Assembly (NCBI GenBank): GCA_019914995.1
Contig: CM034132.1
Span: forward strand, 7,053,524-7,117,523
DNA: 64,000 bases
Reading direction: 5' to 3'
DNA from: Acanthochlamys bracteata
Lineage: Eukaryota > Streptophyta > Magnoliopsida > Pandanales > Velloziaceae
Positions 23,644 through 34,302 of this stretch are shown one piece after another (the first letter of the stretch is position 1; the number at the start of each line of letters is the position of its first letter). Position numbers and translations under genes: made by a program. The notes beneath the pieces were generated by a model. That model saw only the letters and a program-made list of their open reading frames with translations. It was not told where the DNA came from and did no database searches.

Positions 23644-24350
23644 CAACTCTGGCAGCTTTAGCAGCTACCTATAACCAACATATACCTCTAACAATAGTCT
23701 TGGACCAACCAACTACATGTGTCGACAGACCAAAACGTCCTACAGGCAATTTATAAGTGGCCCCTGAACATCTATTGGCCGAACAGCTCAGTTATTTTTC
23801 AAAGATCCCAATCATGTAATGAATCATCCAATAATTTCACAATATGCCATCAACCAAGGGAACATGGAACCGCAAGGACACCTACCTAAGGATCGGCATC
23901 GGTTCCCTATGTTCTAAGGACAGGAACCACACGAGTGTATTTATTCGGCTAAGAAATACTTGAAGTACTACAAAATGCCGGTGGGAACGTGCTACCATCG
24001 CAGCCATGTACTTCTAAGATGAAGTAACTATTGGTACCAAAATTATGTGCGAAACCAACCTGGCCACTCATGGGAGGATCTCACTTCTGCATTGTTGCAA
24101 CGATTTGGGCCAATTGCCTTTGGGAGTGCTAGTTTCACACTACGACAACTTAAGTAAGCTAGTATAGTTCTGGACTATTAATCGGTTTTTGAAGATTTGC
24201 ATAACCGGAGGCTACGCACTTCTAATGATGATTTTGTGGGAAGATTTTACGAAGGTTTATTCCGACAGATTGTTGTAGAAGTCATAGCCAGACAACCTAG
24301 AGAGCTGCAAGAAGCATGAAGGCTTGCTTGTCTGTACGAATAGAAGTTAT
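23644..24350 (+). pseudogene. Gypsy gag core
   Basis: Across three frames, the segment near 24010–24345 reads WYQNYVRNQPGHSWEDLTSA, then LLQRFGP, then FEDLHNRRL, then DDFVGRFYEGL, then ARQPRELQEA. This is the retrotransposon gag core of plant Ty3/gypsy elements. Several TAA/TAG codons and frameshifts break it. It would have formed the virus-like particle. Confidence 0.75.
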
Positions 24351-24479
24351 CCTAGGAACAACAGTGTCTTGACAGGAGCACTTTTGGTCTGCTGCTGCAA
24401 CAACAATTGCTACTCCATCAGCTGTTGTGTTCTCAGGAAACGAAGTTGCTACAGGGTATACAAACGAACAATAAACAAA

Positions 24480-24840
24480 TCTACGGCACAAAATCTTTCA
24501 ACAACAGAAATCATAGCAAGGTGCCATTTTTTATTACAATGCGCGATACGAGAGAGGCCATAAATGCCTTACCAAGCTAGATGTCATTGTAGGTCAAGAA
24601 GAGGAGTTTGATGATGAGCTGTTGGTAGAAACAGTAGATGATCTAGATGATGCAACACTATAATTGAGTGGTATGCACGATCTCGTCGTCTCTTAAATAA
24701 TTCTTGTTATTGGCAAAATCAAGCATAATGAGGTATATATTTTGATAGATTCAGGAAGCACTCACAATTTTATTGGCAACCGCTTGGCCAAGCACATTCA
24801 CCTTAGATACAACTGAAATATAACTATTGAAGGTGGAACC
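24480..24840 (+). pseudogene. Gypsy gag–protease junction
   Basis: Acidic linker EEEFDDELLVETVDDLDD at about 24600–24655, then the aspartic protease motif ILIDSGSTHNFIGNRLAKH at about 24736–24800, containing the catalytic D-S-G. Stops occur at 24661 and 24695. The protease would have cleaved the polyprotein. Confidence 0.75.
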
Positions 24841-25309
24841 AGCCAATGGAAGATCACACTCAATTGAGGTAATTTACAAACACATTCCTCTAGTGGTGCG
24901 GGGAGCTGAAATTGTGGTAGACGCATATACATTTCCGTTATGATGAATGGATTTGGTCTTAGAAATTCAGTGGCTCGAAAGTCTCGGAGATGTTATATGC
25001 AACTGGCAAAGGTCCAACATGCGATTCTCCATGCAAGGTCGTGACTTTATGCAACAAGGGATTCGCAAAGGAGGAGTGCTTCAACTGAATAGCCTCCACC
25101 CTAGGCACATGCTATGCTCTTTGCGACTGCTTGCAGTAGCTTCTTTTAATGACGAAATAAAGAAGGACCGGGCTGTTCTACCAAGGGACATGTAGGAGCT
25201 CCTCAATCACCCTCTTCTATTTTCAAACCCATTCTCGGACTGCACCCAAAGTGAACCCATAACGACTGCACTCCCTTCCTTCCGGAACTCAACCAGCAAA
25301 TGATAGGCC

Positions 25310-26130
25310 TTATTGGTACCCATATATATAAAAGACAGATTGAAAAGATTGGTGAGAAAAAGTTGTCTTAAAGTACAGTTCGACCTAGTTGTTTAGCTTT
25401 TTCGTCCCCCGTATTGTTGGTACCAAAAGAAAACAAGAATGGGTCTTAGCGATTTTGTATTGATTATCGGGTCTCTCAATAAGATAATGACTAAGGATAA
25501 ATTCGAGATACCATTGATAAACGAGCTACTTGTTGAACTTCATGGGGAATACTTCTTCTCAAAACTCAATTTGGAATCAGGTTAAATCAGAGTTAAGGAG
25601 GACGATATATATAAGACAGCTTTCCGCAGTCATAACGGGAACTCACGCTTGCCGCACTCATGATGGGCACTACGAGTTTCTCGTAATGCTATTCGGGCTA
25701 ATAAATGCCCCATCCATTTTTCAGTCTCTAATGAAAGAAGTGGTATGACCTACCTCAACAAGTTCGTGCTTATTTTCTTTGTTGATATATTAGTTTACAG
25801 GAACAATGGGTGACCATCTTGGGCACCTTACCATTGTCTTTTCTGCTTTCAAGAGCATCGGCTATACATGAACTATCCCAAGTGTAAATTTGGTTGTGAG
25901 TTGGATTACTTGGGGCACATCGTCTCCAAAAAAGGGAAAGTGACCGATCTGACCAAGGTGTAGACAATAGTAGAATAACCAACCGCTCCATCAATTTATA
26001 CCTTGCAAGGATTCCTCGAACTTACGACGTATTACAGGAGGTTTGTAAAAGGGTATGGCTCCTTAATTGCACTGCGCACTGCACTCCTAAAGAGGGACTC
26101 TTTCTGTTGGGCAGTATGTAGAAAATGCCT
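25310..26130 (+). pseudogene. Gypsy reverse transcriptase
   Basis: Fragments in different frames include [11 protein letters not shown] (about 25548–25580), YLNKFVLIFFVDILVY (about 25751–25798) and LDYLGHIVSKKG (about 25901–25938). The catalytic FFDDIL motif reads FFVDIL, so one of the paired aspartates is lost. Stop codons are frequent. Confidence 0.75.
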
Positions 26131-26562
26131 TCCGACAATTAAAATCACCAATGACTTCTACTCCTATTTTGGCTAGTCCAGGCTTCACCAAACCCATTCA
26201 CTGTTGAGATTGATGCTTAGGGTGGCCGTGGCATTAGTGCAGTCTTGTCGCAAGATAGTCGGCTAATTGCATTCTTTAGCAAATCTTTTGCACCATCTAT
26301 AATGGCAAATCTATATATGACAAAGAGCTTATCGCACTAGTCTTATCCGTGCAAAAGTGGCGGCCTTATCTCTTAGCCTAGAAATTCATAATCAAAACTG
26401 ACCAATTGAGTTTAAAGTTTCTCTTACAGTAGTGCCTCTCTACTCTGGAGCAGTAGAAATGGCTGGTTAAGCTTTTAGGATACGACTACACGATCGAATA
26501 TCGTGGACGAAAGTATAATGTAGTTGCCGATGCATTGTCCAGGATACCAGAGCTTTAACTAC
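26131..26562 (+). pseudogene. Gypsy RNase H
   Basis: The frame-shifted remains include GRGISAVLSQDSRLIAFFSK (about 26223–26287), IIKTDQLSLKFLL and, at the C-terminus, YNVVADALSRIPEL (about 26516–26558), the usual end of a gypsy RNase H domain. Confidence 0.75.
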
Positions 26563-26799
26563 CAATCATTACCAGCCTATAAGCTTCCTTCTGGAACGAG
26601 CTACATCACGCTCAGCGTGATGATCCTACCACTCGTTCCCTCCTTGCTACGACGCAAGATGGTTCAAATCCTGAACTCTCAGTTGTTCAGAACTTCCTTA
26701 AGTATAAGGGACGCCTATGGGGTCTAGAACACTCTTCTTTGTGATAGCAACTCCTATTCGAGTCTATAACTTTGCAAGTGGAAGTCATGCGTTTTCGCA

Positions 26800-27183
26800 C
26801 TTATAAATGCCTATCCCAAAAGTTTTACTAGCCGAGATTGTCTAGAGATATACAGCTCCATATAGATGCTTGTGTCACTTATGCAAAGGCTAATCAGAGT
26901 GTCTCCAGCGAGTAGGATTACTCCAGTCCCTCTCAATTCCTGGAAGAGTTTGGTCGGATATTACAATAGATTTTATTAATGGATTCCCGCTATCTGAAGG
27001 AAAAAATGTGATTATGGTTATAGTGGATCGGTGAACCAAGTATGCACACTTCATTCCACTTAAACATCCTTATTCAACTAGCATATTGTAGCGATATTTG
27101 CCAAGGAAGTTATCAGGTTGCATGGATTCTCTTGTTCCATTGTGTCCGACCAAGATCCGATTTTTCTTAGTTCATTTTGGCAA
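26800..27183 (+). pseudogene. Gypsy integrase, N-terminal half
   Basis: Fragments ITIDFINGFPLSEGKNVIMV-like (about 26961–27020) and [16 protein letters not shown] (about 27137–27183) mark the DDE core of a gypsy integrase. The copia element at 27184 cuts the domain right after the FW-Q motif. Confidence 0.72.
27179..27183. repeat. Target-site duplication of copia A, left
   Basis: GGCAA, matched by AGCAA at 31185–31189 with one difference. Five base pairs fits Ty1/copia. Confidence 0.6.
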
Positions 27184-27374
27184 TGTTAGATTTCATTTGG
27201 GCTTAAATATAGGCCCATCTTAGTTTGACCCACTTAGTAGTATTTTAGTCCCATATTGATTAAGTTTGTTAGATAGATTATTAGTATTAGCTATATATAT
27301 GTACTCATTAGATGTAAAACCATCATCAATAATTATCATCAATTTTATTATATTTTTTTTCTCAATTTGTTTCA
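27184..27374 (+). repeat. 5' LTR of copia A
   Basis: Starts TGTTAGATTTC and ends TTTCA; contains CTATATATAT as a TATA-like element near 27291. It differs from the 3' LTR at roughly a dozen positions by eye. Confidence 0.9.
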
Positions 27375-27387
27375 TGGTATTAGAGCC
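27375..27387 (+). promoter_or_regulatory. Primer-binding site of copia A
   Basis: TGGTATTAGAGCC directly follows the LTR and resembles the complement of the 3' end of initiator tRNA-Met used by most plant LTR elements. Confidence 0.8.
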
Positions 27388-27479
27388 ATTCGATCTTGAG
27401 AATTTTTTATCAAGTGTCAGTTTAATTAAATTTATTTTTCATCAAATTAAAAAAATTTTCAGCTCAGTTTGTCATTAAT

Positions 27480-28055
27480 ATGACCATATCTTGTTCTCAT
27501 TGTTACAAGTCTGGTCATCTTGTGGATAGTTATTTTCAACTTTATCCACATTTATTTTTTCAATATCGGGAGCGAATGAAAGCAAAAGGTTTCTTTTCCT
27601 CAACTTGCTCTCAAGATCCTCAAGCACATGTCGTTGATAGTGCACCGGCAACTCGTCAGATATCTTCTGATTATTCAGATATTAAATATCGTCTTACCCA
27701 ATTAGAGCTACAGCTCCAATATCAGTCTGTATTTGTTGGCTCCTCTATATCTGCCTTTTCTACCTCTTCAGGTATGTCTTCTTGTTGGATATTAGATTCT
27801 GATACTTCTCATAATATGACTTCAAATCAATCTCTATTATCCAACACTATCTCTTTACCATCACATTTTCCATCACTACACACAGCCGACGGTTCTCAGT
27901 TACTCATTACTAAATCTGCTTATATTATTTCAGATACTCTTACGTTAACTTTTGTCCTATATGTTCCACGCATTACTTTCAATCTTATCTCTATCAGTAG
28001 TCTCTATGAGAGTGGATTTTTATTGTTACTTTTGATTCTTTTACTTGTACTCTAA
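27480..28055 (+). pseudogene. Copia A gag zinc knuckle and protease
   Basis: A 191-codon open frame. Near its start is CSHCYKSGHLVDSYF, a CX2CX4HX4C zinc knuckle with the last Cys changed to Tyr. Further on, WILDSDTSHNMT is the copia protease active site with DSG changed to DSD. The usual gag capsid part upstream is deleted, so this frame starts almost at the knuckle. The last 15 residues are a Leu-rich out-of-frame tail, caused by a frameshift near 28015. Confidence 0.75.
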
Positions 28056-28860
28056 AGGATCCTCATAGTGGCCAAACGATTGGCTGTGCTTGTAGAAAAG
28101 GACGACTATACTATTTAGAATATCTTTATATTTCTTTATCTAATTTTTCTACTATTAGTTGTGCTACTGTTGTTTTCTCTACTGTTGATTTATGGCACAG
28201 ACGTTTGGGTCATATTTTAGAATCTCGATTAAAAGATTTTTTTGATAATGGAGCGCTCGGGCAAGTATCCTTTTCTCGACTATCTACATGCACAGGATGT
28301 AAATTGGCAAAACATCTAGCTCTAACTTTTAGTAAAAGTTCATCTAAAACCAAAAGTTCTTTTTAGTTAGTTTATTCTGATATTTGGGGACCTGCTCCTA
28401 TCTCGTCTATGACTGGTTTTCTCCATTATGTAAGTTTTAATAATAACTACTCTCATTATACTTGGCTTTATCTCATGCGTAATCGGTCAGATCTTCCTAC
28501 TATTTATAATAGATTCGGTATTATGATCCATACTCAATTTAATACCAGAATTAAGATCTTTCATTCTGATTGCATTCGTGAGTATCTGTCATCTATCATG
28601 AGATCCATTTTAGAATTTCATGTCACTTTTTTTCATCAGTCATGTCCTTACACTCATGACCAGAATGGGATAGCAAAACGTAAGCATCGCCACATTTTAG
28701 AGACTGCTCGTACTCTCTTGTTATCCTATTCTATACCTCAAACATTTTGGGCAGAGGCAATTCTTACTTCCGTTAATCTTATCAATATCACTCTATCATC
28801 TATCTGGCAAAACTCCTCACGGAAGTCTTTTTTCATCTCCTCCTAACTATAGCATGCTCC
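28056..28860 (+). pseudogene. Copia A integrase
   Basis: After the frameshift the GAG-pre-integrase zinc motif reads LWHRRLGHILESRL then STCTGCKLAKH (about 28190–28312). A TAG follows near 28365. The open frame 28409–28846 carries the DDE core: FHSDCIREYLSS is the second Asp region, and the third acidic residue motif reads NGIAKRKHRH, where the catalytic Glu (usual NGxxERKHR) is Lys. The first Asp lies in VYSDIWGP at about 28371–28394. The enzyme would be dead even without the stop. Confidence 0.8.
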
Positions 28861-29460
28861 GCACTTTTGGATGTACTTGTTTTGTTCTTTTTTCTCCCAC
28901 CGAGCGCACGAAGCTGTCTGCTACTTCAGCCAAGTGTGTCCTTCTTGGTGTTAGTCTCGAACATAAGGGGTATCGTAGTTATGATCCTTTGGCCCGTCGT
29001 CTTCGCATTTCTCGCTATGTCACTTTTCTTAAAAACGTACCTTATTTCTCCACATCATCTCCTAATGTCGAGTTCTTAACATCACCAGATACGCATATTT
29101 CTACATCATCCACTCAGCATTCTAATATCTCCATTTATCCAACTCCTCTACTTTTCTCTAATAGTACAGTCTCAACTACGATAACTCCGACGATGGTACA
29201 TGAGGATTCTCCTACTTCTAGTTCACCAAATTCTTCCCCTACTTCTACTCAAAAATTTTCTCCTACTTCTAATTCACTATTTTCACCGTCATCTCTACCT
29301 CCACTACCACCTACTCGTCAGTCACAACGAGTTCACCGACCACCTAATCGGTTTACCCCAGATTGTTCTGGTCCATCAGATAGGTTCGTTTTATGACATT
29401 GTCTTCTTATTCTCCATAGTTTTATTCTTTTCTTACTTCTGTACACACTACTCGAAAGCC
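28861..29460 (+). pseudogene. Copia A integrase C-terminus and linker
   Basis: The frame 28854–29396 reads LRTFGCTCFVLFSPTERTKL, then CVLLGVSLEHKGYRSYDP, the conserved copia segment after the integrase core. A Ser/Thr/Pro-rich linker to RT follows, with repeated SPTSS-like units. Confidence 0.78.
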
Positions 29461-29479
29461 TAGTTCTTACCAAGAGACA

Positions 29480-30399
29480 ATTTAGTACCCTGAGTGGCAG
29501 GAGGCTATAGTAGAGGAGTTTCACGCTTTTGAGCAGACACGTACTTGGGATATTGTTCCACTTCCAGAAGGAGTTCAGTCTGTTAGTCGTAAATGGATCT
29601 TTAAGATCAAATATAAACCTGATGGATCTATTGAGCGACATAAAGCACGTCTTGTTGCCTAGGGTTTTACTTAGGAGCATTGGATTAATTATGATGAGAT
29701 ATTTGAGCATTGGGTTTTACTCAGATGACTACAGTTCGTACTTTGTTAGCTGTTGCTGCCGTACGCTGGTAGCCTCTTTATCAAATGGATGTGAAGAACG
29801 CATTTCTTCACGGTACTTTATCCGAAATTGTTTATATGCAGCCTCCTCTAGGTCTCTCTACACCGCCAGATCATGTATATCGTCTTCGTCGTGCTATTTA
29901 TGAACTCAAACAGACTCCTCGAGTTTGGTTTGAATATTTTAGACGAGCCATTACAAAGGCAGATTTTCAGCAGAGTTCTCAAGATCACTCTCTATTTGTG
30001 CGTTCCTCACCGCAGGGACGGGTATTTCTATTATTATATGTTGATAATATGATTATAACAGGAGATGATTCAGCAGGTATAACAGTAACTCAACGACATC
30101 TTTGTCAGCAGTTTCAGATGAAAGATCTTGGTTACTTACGTTATTTTCTTGGATTGGAGATCGCTCAATGTGATAGAAGTATTCTTATTTCTCAACAAAA
30201 GTATGCTTCAGATATTATTGGATCAGCAAATATATTAGATAGTAAGACAGTTGATTGTATGGAGCTTCATGTGAAGCTTCGTCCTACTGATGGTGAGCCT
30301 CTTACAGATCCTAGTACGTACAGACGACTAGTTGATCAATTTGTGTATCTTTGTTTGACAAGGCCAGATATTTCTCATGCAGTCAGTATTGTCAGTTAG
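29480..30399 (+). pseudogene. Copia A reverse transcriptase
   Basis: It begins with WQEAIVEEFHAFEQTRTWDI-like sequence (29500–29560) and HKARLVA followed by a TAG near 29660. The long open part 29785–30399 contains MDVKNAFLHGTLSEIVYMQ, the RT catalytic motif LLYVDNMIITG (YVDD changed to YVDN), LGLEIAQCDR and RPDISHAVSIVS, then a TAG. Loss of the second Asp and several stops make it inactive. Confidence 0.82.
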
Positions 30400-30930
30400 T
30401 TTGTTTCCGCACCTCGATCAATACATTTTAGTGCTTTACTTCGGATTCTCAGATATATTCGATGTACCATTAGTCGCTCACTTTTTATGTCTTCTACATC
30501 TAGTTTGGAGCTTCGAACCTTTTCAGATGCAGATTGGGCAGGTGATCCAACTACCAGACGATCTACTATAGGTTTCTGTTTATTTCTTGGTGATTCTTTG
30601 ATCTCGTGGCGTAATAAAAACAGGCAGTGGTTGCATATTCTTCTACAGAAGCAGAATATAAAGCTATGGCTGTTACTACTAGAGAGATTATTCGTATTCG
30701 TATATTATTTTCTGATATGGGCATTACACATACAGTGCCTACACCTTTATACTGTGACAACCGAAGTGCTATTCAGATTGCGAGCAACCAGTTTTTTATG
30801 AATGGACGAAAAATATTGAAATTGATTGTCATTTTGTTCGTGAGCATTTTCTATCAGGCATTATTTTCTTACCACATGTGACTTCTACTGATCAACTAGC
30901 AGATTTCTTCATAAAGTCGCACCCTACACC
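30400..30930 (+). pseudogene. Copia A RNase H
   Basis: LRTFSDADWAGDPTTRRST (about 30508–30565), then a frameshift near 30623, then AYSSTEAEYKAMAV (about 30631–30675) and LYCDNRSAIQIASN (about 30748–30790). These are the conserved copia RNase H blocks. A final HPTPRFQ-like C-terminal motif is visible near 30920–30945. Confidence 0.8.
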
Positions 30931-30992
30931 GAGATTTCAAATATTATTGGACAAACTCATATTGTTTGACCCACCATGAGTTTGAGGGGGCA

Positions 30993-31184
30993 TGTTAGAT
31001 TTCATTTTGGTTTAAATATAGGCCCATCTTACTTTGATCCGTTTAGTAGTATTTTAGTCACATATTGATTAAGTTTGTTAGATAGATTATTAGTATTAGC
31101 TATATATAATTACTCATTAGATGTAAAACTATCATAACAATTATCATCAATTTTATTATATATTTTTTTTCTCGATTTGTTTCA
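30993..31184 (+). repeat. 3' LTR of copia A
   Basis: Starts TGTTAGATTTC and ends TTTCA. It is preceded by the purine tract at 30979–30990 and followed by the target duplication AGCAA. Confidence 0.9.
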
Positions 31185-31900
31185 AGCAAGAACTGATAAG
31201 CTTCAGGGCACTTCTTTGCATATGAGTACAGCTTACCGTTCGCAAACAGACGGACAGACGAATTTTGTCAACTAAGGTTGGAGACTTATCTACGTTGTTT
31301 CATAGGAGAGCAACCTCGCTATTGGATGCGCCAACTCCTTTAGGCAGAATACTCATACAACACGAACATGCACTCAACTACTATATCACCCTTTTTTTAA
31401 GCAGTTTATGGGAGACCATCATTGCCCTTAATATCATTTGCAATGTGACCAATGCGGTCTGACACTTTAGAAGCGCAGTTGCGGGAACGAGATGCAATCC
31501 CCAGAGACTTACGCTATCATCTACAACAATCTCAAAATCGGATGAAACAAGTCTATGATCGACATCACAGGGACTTGCAGTTTCAAGTTGGTGACCACGT
31601 CTTACTCAAACTTTAGCCATACAGTCAATCATCATAGCAGCACGCCACAACCATAAGCTGCAATCGCGATTCTATGGTCCTTATGAAATCCTCTAAAAGG
31701 TAGGTCTTGTCGCCTATCATCTCAAGCTCCCTTCAGGTGCTTGAATTTATCTTGTCTTCCATGTTTTACAACTGAAAGACGGTTGCCGCATGCCACCCGA
31801 CTTTACTGACCAGCTGCCGCAGCTACTTGAAGAAATATTCTTCCAACCATAACCAGCTGTGAGTGACATTATGTCCAATGAGAAAAATTTGCCACACATA
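31185..31900 (+). pseudogene. Gypsy integrase, C-terminal half (after copia A)
   Basis: Sequence resumes exactly where the integrase was cut: KLQGTSLHMSTAYRSQTDGQ (about 31198–31257), then a long basic helix RDLRYHLQQSQNRMKQVYD, RHHRDLQFQVGDHVLLKL (about 31558–31614) and LKLPSGA (about 31725). This is the gypsy integrase C-terminal GPY/F region. Frameshifts and stops are frequent. Confidence 0.75.
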
Positions 31901-32104
31901 CAGAAGGATTTCAAGGGTTTCAATAACCAACGGAACACGAAATGGGTGCATAACTCTGAAGGTATTGAGGTGCCAAGGTATTGCCTCGAGGACGAGGCTC
32001 ATCCTAAACAGAATGTCGCAGGTGCCGTAAGATGCAGACGCACCAAGACCAGACAACATCTATATATTGGATTTACAAGTGGCTAGAAGTCCTTGCCGGA
32101 AGCA
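31901..32104 (+). other. Gypsy pol tail, possible decayed chromodomain
   Basis: The frame contains a CLEDEA motif near 31980–32000, which resembles the NLEDKV phrase at the C-terminus of chromodomain-bearing gypsy polyproteins. The chromodomain itself is not clear, so a chromovirus assignment is tentative. Confidence 0.35.
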
Positions 32105-32385
32105 GTTGTGATGCATGGTTGTTGTAGTGGGAGTATAAGTATTTGAGTATAAGTAGTGGACTATAGGTAGTGAAGCAATGTATTAGTGGGACTCAAGGTA
32201 TTGGAGTCCATAAATAGGGAGTGCTGCACCTTCAGTGGGGGGCAAAAATTGTGTCTTTTTCTTTCCTCTAGTTTATCCATTGCAATTCGTTCTAGATCTA
32301 GTTCTGATATTGAAGATTGTTACATCATTGCTCTGCTGTGTCAACTTATGTTGTTTGTAAGACAATCAATACAGCTTGTTTAAAT
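32105..32385 (+). repeat. Possible 3' LTR of the gypsy element
   Basis: Directly after the pol tail comes a GT-rich block of short repeats (GTATAAGTA, GTGGACTATAGGTAGTG), then a TC-rich tract and a T-rich end, as in the U3–R of many plant gypsy LTRs. No 5' counterpart exists in the window, so the call cannot be confirmed here. Confidence 0.35.
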
Positions 32386-32684
32386 AAATGCCCAATTTTC
32401 AATGAGATTCTAGATGCAATAATATGCTGCCTTTTGGTTTCTGCTGAACTCTTTTTGGAGGCATCTCTCTGCTTACATGGCTTCCGGATGCATTTTCGTG
32501 GTTATCTCTATCATTGGTCAAATTTGTTGGCCTAGACTTCTCGTAGCAAAAAATTCCTCACAACCACATGACTTTTCAGAATCTGCAACTCTGTACAACT
32601 CTCCACAATAGAGACTGCTTATGTAAGCATATGATTACTGTTGTCAAGTTTTCCTAATCTTCTACGTTTCCTTAAAATTTGAGT

Positions 32685-32940
32685 GCGTTTGTTTTTTTTT
32701 TCCCCATAAAAATTTTTCAATTTTCTATTTTATATTTTTTAATATATATTTTATAAGTATTTAAAAAATTTATTTAAAAATTTAGAAAGTGTAGAAAAAT
32801 TTTATGTAATAAAATTTTTTTATTATATATATATATATATTTTTTGAAAGTAAATAAAATAAAATTTATTTTTTAAAAAAAATAAAAATATTTTTTATTT
32901 TAAAAAACTTTATTTCATAAGCAATTTTAAACGAACACTT
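32685..32940. mobile_element. AT-rich MITE related to 17629–17892
   Basis: It shares long words with 17640–17890: CTATTTTATATTTTTTAATA-like, ATAAGTAT, AAATTTAGAAA and TATAGAAAAATT-like, followed by ATTTCATAAGCA near the right end. It begins near GAGTGCGTTTG and ends near TTTTAAACGAACACT. Non-coding. Confidence 0.55.
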
Positions 32941-34127
32941 AAAAAAGCAGTCAAATGAGTGATTCATTCTATTTCAATTTTTTTTTTGGACTATTCGTAG
33001 GCTTTACTTCACGACGGTAAAGGAATGGGCAGAACTGGTTACTAAAATTAATAGCAGACGAAGGTCTAGTTAAAATAAATTCCTAGTTAAGCTTAAATCC
33101 TTACTGCACACGTGAAGTTGATACACTCGAAGGAGCAGAGATGCAACTTGCTGGTCCTTTGAGAGGTGCATGGAGATCATTTCTGTTCTGCAAGAAGTAC
33201 TGAAGAGTGACTTTTTCTACCTAGTTTGTATTTTTCACTTTTCAATTTTATCTCATGTTATGATTAGTAAATTTAGATAGATGATTTCATCAACTATTAT
33301 TAAGTGGGGTTAACAGATAAAAAAGAAAAGGTGAAATTTTGTTTTTTAAGAAAGTGCACCTTTTATGATGTCTGAATAAAGTTATGATCATTTCATTTTT
33401 AAAATTAATTTTTTGTTAAATGTAACTGTTAGAAACTTAAGTAAATAATTTGTTAATAGCTTGTTATGTAAAAATGCATATACTTAGAGGTATATTCTAA
33501 TAAGAATGTTCTCAATACATTCTAATTCTAATTGTTGAATCCATACTTTTGTTGAATGCAAATTTACTGAATTCACATTTCTTTTGTGAGTGATAAAAAG
33601 TAAATTCCTATATATATATATATATATAACTATCAAATTCAATCGAATTTTTGTAAGATTATAAATCAATTCATTAGAAGATGTCCTCAATGTTACATAC
33701 GTATCACTTGCATATTGAAGAACCAATAAAATAAAAATAAATAACACACGGCATAATTGAGTCAATTTTGTAGTGGATCAAACTTCTCGCTGATCATTGA
33801 ATTCTAGCAAAGGTCCTATTTGGCATAACTAACAAAAGAGGGTTTTATTAAAAAAAGACGGTTTTGAAAAAGCTGGATTGATTTTTTGAAAAAAACCTTT
33901 ATACATAAATTATCTGTAATTTTTATATATTTTATAAATTATTTTATGTATAAATTTTATACGTATATTATGCATAAACTGGACTGACATTGGACGCCCA
34001 ACGCATCCTAAGAAACGCAATCATTAATGCAATGTGTTGAAACCTTTTTGGAAAAAAACAAACAAACGATGATTTATTTGTTGTAATTATATATTCTAGA
34101 TTTTGAATGGATAATGTGATTATTTTT

Positions 34128-34302
34128 TCTGTGCGTTTGCCATTACTTCTTAAAATTTTATTTCTAAAAAGTATTTAAATTATATAGATATTTTAGAATA
34201 TTTTATAAAATTTATTTTTAAATGTAAAAATTAATTTTTACAATAAAATAAAAATATTTTTATTTTAAAATTTTTCAATAAATATTTTCAAACGCCATCC
34301 TC
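34128..34302. mobile_element. AT-rich MITE, GCGTTTG family
   Basis: Left end GTGCGTTTGCCATTACTTCT, right end ATTTTCAAACGCCATCC, imperfect inverted repeats around an AT-rich interior. It has the same organisation as the members at 17629 and 32685. Confidence 0.5.

Larger units (their letters stand above)
27184..31184 (+). mobile_element. Ty1/copia retrotransposon (copia A) inserted in gypsy integrase
   Basis: A 4001-bp element with both LTRs (191 and 192 bp), a primer-binding site TGGTATTAGAGCC directly after the 5' LTR and a purine tract TTTGAGGGGG before the 3' LTR. The order protease, integrase, RT, RNase H is diagnostic of copia. Most of gag is missing: only about 100 bp separate the primer site from the zinc knuckle. 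Several stops make it inactive. Confidence 0.92.
20516..32385 (+). mobile_element. Decayed Ty3/gypsy retrotransposon interrupted by two later insertions
   Basis: Pieces of one plus-strand gypsy element lie in the order gag, protease, reverse transcriptase, RNase H, integrase. They are split by a hAT element (20900–23635) and a copia element (27184–31184). Removing the insertions brings homologous halves of gag and of integrase together. Numerous stops and frameshifts show it is old. The protease–RT–RH–IN order is diagnostic of Ty3/gypsy. No 5' LTR is recognised left of 20516. A 3' LTR is only tentatively placed at about 32105–32385. Confidence 0.75.

Noticed and set aside
33611..33630. (TA)n tract as a regulatory or boundary element
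   Set aside because: A simple microsatellite, common in AT-rich plant DNA, with nothing around it to give it meaning.
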